In this document: positions 22,544-32,069 of the stretch, piece by piece
How the letters are laid out: each line of letters begins with the position of its first letter
Position numbering within the stretch: position 1 is the stretch's first letter
From: Manihot esculenta
Lineage: Eukaryota > Streptophyta > Magnoliopsida > Malpighiales > Euphorbiaceae
Length of the DNA: 64,000 nt
Assembly (NCBI RefSeq): GCF_001659605.2
Contig: NC_035161.2
Coordinates: 37,343,956-37,407,955, forward strand
Direction of reading: 5' to 3'
Notes under the pieces: model-generated
What the model was told of the DNA's origin: nothing
What the model saw: the letters and a program-made list of their open reading frames with translations, nothing else
Databases searched by the model: none
Translations under genes and position numbers: made by a program

Positions 22544-23090
22544 ACCCCGGCACCGCAAAACCGGTTGAGATGATGAAGCGACAGTAAGGCTAAAAGTACT
22601 TGAATCTTGTTCAAGACCTCAGTGAGGTAGGTGACCGGGCTCTAAAATGACCCCGACACCTCAAAACCGGCTGAGATGATGAAGCGACAGTAAGACCAAA
22701 AGTACCTGAATCTTGTTCAAGACCTCAGTGAGGTAGGTGACCGGGCTCCAAAATGACCCCGGCACCGCAAAATCGGCTGAGATGATGAAGAGACAATAAG
22801 GCCAAAAGTGCCTGAATCTTGTTCAAGACCTCAGTGAGGTAGGTGACTGGGCTCCAAAATGACCCCGGCACCGCAAAATCGGCTGAGATGATAAAGCGAC
22901 AGTAAGGCCAAAAGTGCCTGAATCTTGTTCAAGACCTCAATGAGGTAGGTGACCGAGCTCCAAAATGACCCCGGCACCGCAAAATCGGCTGAGATGATGA
23001 AGCGACAGTAAGGCAAAAAGTGCCTGAATCTTATTCAAGACCTCAGTGAGGTAGGTGACAGGGCTCCAAAATGACCCCGACACCCCAAAA
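22544..23090 (+). repeat. 106-bp tandem repeat array, right part
   Basis: This is the continuation of the array after the solo LTR. It first completes the interrupted unit, then has unit starts at 22606, 22712, 22818, 22924 and 23030, again 106 bp apart, and fades out near 23090. Together with the left part there are about 15-16 units. Confidence 0.96.
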
Positions 23091-24425
23091 CCAGTAAAAA
23101 ACCTGAATCCGAGCAAGGCCAAAGGGCCTTGAAGCGGTGGCAAGGCGAAAAGGAATCAAAACTTCAAGCAAGTCTAAAAATCGGAAAGGAACAAAGCAGG
23201 CCTGAAAGGGCTAAACCCCGAACTAAAATACACAGATCTGAGCTCGGAGAAACCAAGCGAGGGAAGAGCTGAACTCGGGAAAGCCAAATGGCAAAATAGA
23301 AGTTACAAGTTTCCTCTAACCCAAAGAGCAAGAAGAAATCGAAGGCATGAACAGACGAGCAATGCCAAAACCTCAATTCCACTCAACACAGGACAGAAAA
23401 CAAATCCAAGAAGACAAGCTCATCATTCTAAGAAGGTACATGACCTAACCTACTTTGATTATACGAAAATTATGCACCCGAGCTTGCGTTACTGATGAAT
23501 CAACGAAATAAAAAACAGGAATGCCTTCGCAAGATTAGAAAAACTCACAAGTTAGAAGTTTAGTCAATTACTAGAATTCTAGCCCGAATTAACTCAAGGG
23601 TGAAAAGATTGACAACAGGGCTGGTCAGCCTAGTATAGCTGAATTCTTTGAAAAATTACTGAGTGAACATATGGCTTAAAAGCTTTTATCCTTAAGATAA
23701 ATCAAACCCGAAAAAGCTTATAGATAGGAGAAATAGATTAGGCCTTTAATAGATTAAGCAGCTCAGTAAAACCAGAAAAACAGACAAGAGCAAAAATAAT
23801 TCAAGTATAAATACAAATAAAAGCCGGATCTCATTAAGCAAAAGAAAAGTAAGTTACAACTTTGTCTAATCATCTAAGATTATAGGAGGAAAGATTGTCC
23901 GTAGAGGACTTACATTGCTAATTACATCATCATTTACATTGTTACCTACACCACTATCCTGGGGGAGCCCAGTACCCTCCTGCTCTGAACCCCTGGTACC
24001 CACGAAGGGCACCATCTCCCCTCCTCGAGGTTCGATGCCTTCTTCCTGGGACTCGGCATCCTCCCCCTGAGGCCTGGCATCGCCCTCTTGAGACTCGCCA
24101 CTCTCTTCTTCATCCCCATCCCCTTCAAGAGGTCCAGTTGCGGTGTGAGAAGCTTCTTTAGGCAGGGGGTTGTCATCCTCCCCATAACACACCTCCTCAC
24201 CATCAGAGTCCACTTCAGGGGCTCGGAGTTGAGCTAGTGGAGTGGAGGGGGCATCCCTGGCTTCTTTCAAGCCTCGATTGAACCCAGAGGAAAACATGCG
24301 AAAACCCCTATTCCATATCTCGTGTTTCAGGCTATCAGAAGCTTTAAATTCCGCAAGCCGTGCCTCACAAGCCTCCTCTATCTTTGCTTTCAGCTCCGAG
24401 GAGCCCTTATATTCCAGTAAACACC

Positions 24426-26522
24426 TGACTCGCGGTTGTCGAAGCCGGTCAAAAATAACCTTTTTGATTATCAACAATTTTACAACTGTAGATAGTGGCA
24501 AAAGGATCGAATCCACAGAGAATTGATACTTACTTATTTTCCTTGTCAAGACCAAGTAAATAAACAATAAAATAAAAAGGGGGGGGGGTTTTGAGATTGT
24601 TGAGTTAAACTAGATTTGAAAGCAAGCAAGTAAAGTAAAGAGAAATCAATAAAGAGAAAAGCCTAGTTGAAGATTTGGGTCCACTTTAATTGTTGGGATT
24701 GATCATTGACATAAAGATTCTTTTATTTGATTCAATAAATTAGTTATGGAGGTGGAAGACGCTTCTCACCAACCAAATCCCTCCTTAAGCATAGATCAAT
24801 TAGGGAACGTCCTCTAATTAATCACTAATGTAATACCCGGCTAGAATCCGGCATCGGAATTCTACCTTCTAGTGGCATCCAGGATGTCGGAATCCTCTAG
24901 AAGGGTAAGATTTATGTTTTTCTAAAGTGTTGAGTTTTAAAGTATAAAGGAAATGAGTTTTTGAAAGAAATGAGCCAAGGAAGAAATGCAAGGTTCGGCC
25001 GCCGAACATGCATGGCATTCGGGATCACGTTAGGCTGCCGAAGGTGGTCTGGCCAGCCACCTATAAAAGGCCCTCAGTCGGTTAAAGGATAAGATTTGCT
25101 TTTCCTTTCACAAACAGAGGTGAGACCATGCTTTCCTTGGGTATGCTTCATGTTTTCATCAAATCTTGCACAGTTTTGATTGATTAGTATAGAGATCGTG
25201 CATGCACAGGTTGAGCCTTGGTTCAGAGAAAAGTTTTGATTTTCACAGAAAATGTATGATCATGTATGGGATTTTACAGGTACACAGGGAGTATAGCAGG
25301 CTTGCTACGAGTTTCGGCGACCTTAAGTTGACCTGAATCCTAGCGCCGATGGCAGTCCGATTTTCGGATCGTTACAACTAATTAACAAGTTGTCAAGGAA
25401 CGTCCTTGGGCCTTAGGCAACAAACAACTGTCAATTGCATTAAGAGATAGAGAGACCTAATTCTAGCTACCCAAACGCATGGTGATATCGCTAGATTATG
25501 CAATTTTCTTAGTTTTTACACCAAGTATTCTTGTGTTTGAATAATTTCAGCAATTACGGACTAAAAACTATCCAAACTAACAAATTATTACCTTGCAATC
25601 AAGATTCAATGGGCCCTATTGATCTAAAATAACAAAGCAACAATGACTTTAAGTATGAAATTGTATAAATATTAATAAATAAAAGAAGGACATATAGGTT
25701 CAGGTCTCCCAATCCATAAACAACTAAAGTTTCACCTTATTCTTCAACTAGAAAAAGGGTTTCAGCCACTCATGGCTGAAACTAATATAAAAGAAAAGAA
25801 AAGAAAATAAAAAGGAGAAAAAGGGCCAATCAGCCTGCTGGTGTGGTGCGGCTGCTAGTACAGCTTCTGCCGTGGATGAGTGATGATCCAAAGATGTTTC
25901 TTCTGCTGGTTTGCTGGTCCTTTTATAGGCTGGAGTGGCTGCCCTAGGGTTTCTTTGTTGAGTTGAGACTCCTTTTCCTATTTGGACTTGGACTCTTGGA
26001 GGGCATTTTTGTCTTTTTTATTTTTAGCTTCCCAAATATGTAGGAGAGAGTGCTGAGGTGGAATTATGTGTTGCTGAGCTGTCCCACGTGATTGGAGTGT
26101 AAAAAGACTCGTGTTGACTTGGTCCCCAAGTTTGGAAGATTTGCTGGTTTTCTGGTTGCTGGTGCTGTTTGCCCGATGTTGTTTGGGCAAATAGACTGTC
26201 TGTCGTGACTGCTGTTTGCGTGCCTAGTCCTTGTTTCTGCCTTGCTCCACTGTTTGCATAAACAGTCTTGGGCAAACAGTCTGGTCAGTCAGTTATCACT
26301 TTTCCTCTTTATTTCAGCTTTACTTTGGTTTGGGCAAATAAGTTGGGCAAACCATGCTTGTGTAGTTTTGCTCTCTTTTGGGCAGATTTAAGGCCGTTTT
26401 TGCCAAATTACCATTTTACTCCATTTTCTGCAAAATAAGATCAAAACCACAAAATTAGGCAGAAAATGTGTAAATTAACATAAATATCAATATGGAAAAT
26501 GGGTCTAAATTTGGCTCTATCA
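24426..26522 (-). mobile_element. Solo LTR, family Z copy 2 (interrupted)
   Basis: It starts TGACTCGCGG and ends CTCTATCA, with the target-site duplication acacc at 24421-24425 and 26523-26527. It interrupts exon 3 of the antisense gag-like gene between codons for Cys and Leu. It is homologous to 9450-11028 throughout. A family X solo LTR is nested at 24829-25376; without it this copy is about 1.54 kb. A minus-strand TATA-like ctataaaagg is present. A G10 run occurs near 24581. Confidence 0.88.
24829..25376 (+). mobile_element. Solo LTR, family X copy 2, nested in Z
   Basis: A 548-bp insertion, TGTAATACCCGG to GATCGTTACA, flanked by the duplication actaa (24824-24828 and 25377-25381). Its ends match the reverse complement of the ends of 18085-22543, but most of the interior is missing, so it is a short variant of the same family. 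It contains a plus-strand cctataaaaggccc promoter-like box. Confidence 0.9.
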
Positions 26523-29050
26523 ACACCTCTGGCAGGTCTGATCGATCTCTGCCCTTAACTCAACAGACCCCTTATATTCTTGCAGGCGCTCCTCACATGC
26601 CAATTGGACCTTATCTTCAGCGAGCTTGGCGTCCTCAAGCAGGGCTGAACACCTCTTTTTCAAAGCCTCGACTTCTTGACAGAGTTGTTGATTCTGAAAC
26701 TTTGACTCCTCTGCTGCCAAAGTCAGGTCTTTAAGATTATCAGCACGCTTGCTCAGCTCTTGCTCGAGAACGACTATTCGAGCCAGGGCTTCATCCCTTT
26801 GAGCCATCACGGCATCGCAGCAGACCTGAGGCCCCTCATAATTCGTTTTCAGCACCTCATACTGATGTCAGACCTCATCTCTTTGGCCCACAGCCTCATC
26901 CCTCTCCCGTCGGGCTTCCTCCAAAGAGGACAGCTGCTCTAAGACTTCGTCACGACGGACCTCTGTCGTAGCTGCCCTCTCATCAACCCTCCTGAGAGCA
27001 TCTTGGGTATAAGAGAGTTCCCCCTGTAAGATCTTCAGATGCTCTTGGGTCGCGGCAAGATGGCCCCGGGCATCACTGATCGTGATAAGGTTCTCCTCGT
27101 GTCGCGCCTCCTCAATCTGGCGGTCCACCGTATCCCGGAGAGACTGGTCACGGGCGTCAACCTCCATAAAGAGGCCCATCACCTAGCGAGAAGAGAAAAC
27201 TGTTAAGAATAGAGGATAATGGAAATTAAATGAAAACCCAAAATCAAAGAAGACAACTTACCATGAGGAGCATTTCCCTGATTATGTCCCCGAGCTCCCC
27301 TCGAGTCTGGGACCGAAACGCTACTTGCTCTCGAGTAGAGCTGGCCAAAAGACTAGTGACAGCAAGCAAATGAGGGTCCGAAGCCTCAGTGACCCCGCCA
27401 AACATACGCTCCCGTAGTACCTCTGCAACAACGCTCACCGGAGATTGATGGGTAATATCTTCTGCGTTCAAAATCTCATTGTCAGGGGAAGAAAGCAAGG
27501 GCACCACGGGAGTTTTTTCTTTCTCAAGAGGAGGCTGGGCCTGGCTGTTTAGAAGCCCGAGACTTCTTGGGGGCAGGAGCCGAAGTAGGAGCATCAGAAG
27601 GAAGAGCTCGCTTGTCAGCGGCCTCCTTAGCAACAACCTCGCTGGCAGCCGAGGTCTTCTTCCGGTGAGAAATAGCATCAACTGACCCGGACTTAGCCCT
27701 CTCCTTAGGGATTCCCTTATTGACAGGTGCGACCTCGGCACCAGCTTCTTGGACACCCTCACCAGTCGGGACGACCTCCATCTCACCCTCGGGAGCCCCC
27801 TTTCTGTTGGAAAGACCTCGAACCTCTCCTCAGGGGCATCCCTAAAAGATGGAGTAGCATCCGCCCTCGCAAGCCTCAAGTCCTCAACTGGCTTATCAAT
27901 CTCCTTGGGCACAGCCTCCGTTCTCACAATAGAGGCCTGTTGGGATCCGGAGGCCTGGGAAGATCAAAGAAGAGAGCTAGACCTGCTGCGGCTGGAAGGC
28001 TTGGAGGCCTTAACACCCCTGGAGCTCGGCTTAGGAGCTCGAGATGGAACTGGAGCTGGGGCAACAAATCAGCCCGCCGACCTGGAGAAAATGACCTGGG
28101 CCACCTCCTGAGTAGCTTCAGACATGGACCGCCCAGCTCGGAAAGTGTCCAGGGCGGCTTTCATGCTCTCTCGAGACAGAGTAAAATTCTTGGGAGGCTT
28201 ATTCTTGTCCATAGGTACTTGAGAAGCTGCAGAGACCCAAAACCAAACAAGTTAAAAAAGCATTCAAGGAAAACCAAGAAGAGAGAAACAAAGCAATTAA
28301 ACAAAGTGAAACACCCGCATCCCTGCAGTCTTGAAGACTAGACACAAACATGCATTTTTCGACATCATACTTCTTCTCAACAGAAGTCAGTCGAAGGTAC
28401 CCGACTTGTTCAGAAAGGCTTAGCTGGAGCAGATCGTTGCAGCCTAGAGGGACATCCTCCCAGGAGAGCTCCACCTCCCAAGACAACCCGGAGTCCTTTT
28501 TCAGCTCTACCACTGCGAACCCCTCTACCCAGCCTTTTATTGAGTCATTGTGACCTGAAAATATGGACAGCCCTCCGCGAGAGCCAAAATAGTAAAAGCC
28601 CTTACTCGCCTTAACTAGCCGAAAAAAGGTAACAAACAGACGCGTTGTGGGCGTGAACCCCCAGCTCAGGCAAATAGACTCGAATGAACACATGAATAGA
28701 ATGGAATTAGGAGCCAGCATCTGAGGGGTTATCCCGAAATACCGGAAGACCTCAATGAAAAAAGGGGAGAAGGGAAAGGTCAAACCATACTCTCGTTGTT
28801 TGACAAAGAAGACCAAACTGCGGTCTCTCTGAGGGTCAATTAGACCAGAGGGAGGAGGATCGGGAAGGACGATCCTCTCATTCCGAAAGAGAGCCCGGAT
28901 ATGGAAAAGAGGGGTATCCAGATACTTCCGAGAAAAGAAATTTTTTAGGGTGGATGGAGTAATACTAGACTCTTGATTAATGACATCAGGAAGCTTCTGG
29001 CTATCCATGGTGAAGTGAAAAGCGTACCTCGAAAACGATGGGGGCAGAAG

Positions 29051-30028
29051 TGTAACGGTCAGCAGCTTGAGCTGCTAGCTTGGCGGATTTGCGGCGCAAA
29101 TCTGTCCCACATCGGCAGAGAATGAGAAATTGAATTTGTATATAATAGCTAGCACGAAACTACTAAATAACTTGGGTTAACCATTTTGGGCCAAGTAGAA
29201 AGTGGGTCCAAAAGTTATTTGGGCCAGTTCAGGCCCGGCTGTTTCAATTGGTATCAGAGCCACTCTGGGTCAGAAAAAGTGTGCGGAGCTAGTGGGCCTG
29301 CGAGGAAAGGGCTACCCGTGAGAGACGAGGTGGAGCCACCCGAGGTACTAGCGAACCACAATACCCAAGAGTCCGGTCCTGGTTAGTAATTGTAATGGAT
29401 TCAGTTGCGACGAGGACGTCGCAAAATTTAGCGGGACCGAGTGTAACGGTCAGCAGCTTGAGCTGCTAGCTTGGCGGATTTGAGGCGCAAATCTGTCCCA
29501 CATCGGCAGAGAATGAGAAATTGAATTTGTATATAATAGCTAGCACGAAACTACTAAATAACTTGGGTTAACCATTTTGGGCCAAGTAGAAAGTGGGTCC
29601 AAAAGTTATTTGGGCCAGTTCGGGCCCGGCTGTTTCAATTGGTATCAGCGCCACTCTTTGTCAGAAAAATTGTGCGGAGCTAGTGGGCCTGTGAGGAAAG
29701 GGCTACCCGTGAGAGACGAGGTGGAGCCACCCGAGGTACTAGCGAACCACAATACCCAAGGGTCCGGTCCTGGTTAGTAATTGTAATGGATTCAGTTGCG
29801 ACGAGGACGTCGCAAAATTTAGCGGGACCGAGTGTAACGGTCAGCAGCTTGAGCTGCTAGCTTGGCGGATTTGCGGCGCAAATCTGTCCCACATCAGCAG
29901 AGAATGAGAAATTGAATTTGTATATAATAGCTAGTACGAAACTACTAAATAACTTGGGTTAACCATTTTGGGCCAAGTAGAAAGTGGGTCCAAAAGTTAT
30001 TTGGGCCAGTTCGGGCCCGGCTGTTTCA
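29051..30028 (+). mobile_element. TRIM miniature retrotransposon with three LTRs
   Basis: The structure is LTR 29051-29246, interior 29247-29441, LTR 29442-29637, interior 29638-29832, LTR 29833-30028, that is 196-195-196-195-196 bp. Each LTR runs TGTAACGGTCAGC to GGCTGTTTCA. Each interior starts with an initiator-Met primer-binding site (ATTGGTATCAGAGC at 29247-29260; the second copy reads cagcgc) and ends in gcgggaccgag. The target-site duplication agaag lies at 29046-29050 and 30029-30033. The LTRs differ at only a few positions. There is no coding capacity, as expected for TRIMs. It sits in the leader of the antisense gag-like gene. Confidence 0.95.
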
Positions 30029-30232
30029 AGAAGGACAGAGCAAGCGGAACGCGTAGAGAATAGAGAAGAATAAGAGTTCTGTGAAGGCTAAGAAAATTCG
30101 AATTTTGAAACAGTAAAGAGAAGAAGAGACGTTTTAAGGGGGACACTCCTTGGGCCACGCGGTCAAAATGGGTTCTCGATATTTACCCCATCATCATTCA
30201 TGTAATAACTGATAAGAAGGTAAATGGGCAAT

Positions 30233-30671
30233 TGATAACCGCTGGATTTCACCACTCCGATAGAAGGCCGGGCCCGTAATGACAGCCTTAGTCCAAGGTT
30301 CATGAAACCTCTTAAATGGGCCGGCCCATACCATTCGGCCTTGAAATCAGGCCTCCCTTGGACCTCAGTCTCTTCACCCCCAGATCGATCATGAGGCCTA
30401 ACAGGAGAGGGGATAACCGGCCCATTCACCTAATAGATCTGTTTACAAGCGTGCCAGGGGGAAAATTAAATGGTCGTTCAGCATGGAGCAGACGTCTAAC
30501 GCTTTTATACGTACGTATCCGTATGACAGAGACAAGTGGCCCAGTAGCAGCAAGACCGTTGGACGTTTCTAGTAGACAAAAGAAAAGAATAAAAGGAGAG
30601 GAGCACCCTCCTCTCAGACCAATCTTACTTAATCATTGTAAACCCTAATTTTTTTGGATTTCAGAGTATCA
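30233..30671 (+). repeat. Right LTR of Tat-like element
   Basis: It begins TGATAACCGCTGG after a purine-rich tract and ends near TCAGAGTATCA, followed by the target-site duplication gctat (30672-30676). It contains ataaaaggagaggagcaccc, then ccattgtaaaccc-type tail sequence typical of gypsy LTR ends. It is less CpG-depleted than the left LTR. Confidence 0.82.
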
Positions 30672-30676
30672 GCTAT

Positions 30677-32069
30677 AATGATATATATTAGAAAAAATAA
30701 TATTTAATAGCTATCATCTGATAAAAATATTAATTAATTTTTTAATTTTAAAAATAAATTAAAATATTTTTATATGTTTTAAAAGAATTATTAATTAATT
30801 TTAATTATTATATTTATTATTTAATTAATATAATATGAAGAAAATTATTAGTTATTGATATCTCGATTTTAAAAAAATATATGGAAACATTCAATTTTTT
30901 AAAGAATATATTAATTAGATATTTGAACTGAGTGAATTTTAAATTTTTTTATTAATAATTAATAATTAAAATTAATTAAAAAATTAATTAATATATTTTT
31001 TAAAATGCTCTAAATATTTTAGTATATTTTTTAAAATAAAAAAAAAATCCTCAAACTACATAAATTAAATAATAATATTACTGGCTAAAATGTTGAGCCA
31101 CAATATAGCTCAATTACAAGAAACTAAATAAAATAAATTAAAAAAAAGGAAAAATAACCAATCCAGGGTATAAAAGAAGTTCCTCAAGATTGTTTACCAG
31201 ACATATTCACCATTCCCTTCTACAATTACTAAGTCTACGTAAATCACATCCTACAAATCCAGGCGTTAGCACTGTTTAACCTGTAATCTATTCACATTCT
31301 TTGAATTTTTAACACAGCAAACATAACAATCAATAAGAGCCGTTCACCAAATCATATCAGTAATGTGGAAATGGAAACCATCACTGCAACATCTTTTTCT
31401 GTCCTGCAGATTAAGACATTGAACAATTTCAATAATGTGGATTGCTAGAATATGATGATATGTGGGTGTGTGGCTGTGAGCTCTGCAAAGGATAATGTTA
31501 AGGGAAATGTACAAAATATTCTCTAAGGTTTCATTGTTTTTACTCGGTGGTTTGTAGTTATATTTTATTTCAAAGTAGTATCTCATGGTATCAATTCATT
31601 CACAAACAATGGTAATTTCTAGACTCGTACTGCAAACCATGACATAAAACACAAACCCCATAATGAAAAATCAACGAAATCACGTTGTATTTTTTTTTCT
31701 ACTTTTCCCTAATGTTAAAGACTTACAGTTCAATTTCCACGCCAAAAAATGGCGTTACCGTTGGCAGCTTTTCTTGTCAGTTAACTTGATCTCCTAAAGG
31801 ATCTTCTGGCTTACTTGAAGACTGAGGAGGCTGAGTGGGAAAAAAGAGATAAAAATAAGAAAACTGGCTCTCTCGCACAAGCACACAAATTCGCTTTTGC
31901 CATGAAACTGGCTGTTCTACGGGATTATGTTCAAAGTGAAAAGGACAGGACATTACAACAGTTTGAAATGCACAAAGGGAATTGTTTCATTTCTAGAAGT
32001 GCAGATGTCAGACTAACTAATTTTCCTAGTCAGCATGCTAAACTCAATAATAGATGTATTCTCAAACTC
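30677..32069. other. AT-rich spacer and 3' flank of the myosin-binding gene
   Basis: 30677-31130 is very AT-rich. From about 31200 the composition is more balanced and probably includes the 3' untranslated region of the minus-strand gene ending at 32070. Open frames here are short and show no recognisable family. Confidence 0.5.

Larger units (their letters stand above)
23866..29008 (-). pseudogene. Antisense intron-containing PF04195-type gag-like gene of the Tat-like element
   Basis: It runs opposite to the inferred element sense. Exon 1 (28315-29008) starts MDSQKLPDVINQES and contains the PF04195-like core (YGLTFPFSPFFIEVFRYFGI, APNSILFMCSFESI, then KGFYYFGSRGG). An 88-bp GT-AG intron (28227-28314) precedes exon 2 (27262-28226), which has a TGA near 28070 and frame disruption but ends at a clean donor. 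A 79-bp intron (27183-27261) precedes exon 3, a coiled coil (26523-27182) with one in-frame TGA at about 26868 that looks like a CGA-to-TGA change. The coding region then resumes beyond the Z solo LTR at about 24425 and ends at 23866 with an acidic Glu/Gly/Asp-rich tail. The predicted protein resembles plant 'transposon gag-like' hypotheticals; its function is unknown. It is broken by stops and an insertion. Confidence 0.82.
16453..30671 (+). mobile_element. Tat-like non-autonomous LTR retrotransposon with nested insertions
   Basis: The element spans 14.2 kb between LTRs at 16453-16902 and 30233-30671, with a perfect 5-bp target-site duplication gctat at 16448-16452 and 30672-30676. The interior has no recognisable pol. 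It holds a 106-bp tandem array (17116-18084, continued 22544-23090), an antisense intron-containing gene related to the PF04195 'putative gypsy type transposon' family (28315-29008 and leftward), and a purine-rich GATAAGAAGGTAAATGGG just before the right LTR. Antisense extra ORFs and tandem subrepeats between pol and the 3' LTR are known for Tat/Retand/Grande elements. The plus orientation is inferred from the promoter-like ataaaaggagaggagcaccc followed by a short tail in each LTR and from the purine tract. No primer-binding site was recognised. Insertions: 18085-22543, 24426-26522 and 29051-30028. Without these it would be about 6.7 kb. Confidence 0.85.

Noticed and set aside
22831..23143. 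Repeated open frames on the minus strand in the 106-bp array
   Set aside because: 106 is not a multiple of three, and the frames recur only because the units recur.
29186..29777. Two near-identical 66-codon frames (MGQVESGSKSYLGQFGPGCF type)
   Set aside because: They are the LTR-interior junctions of the TRIM read in frame; TRIMs encode no protein.
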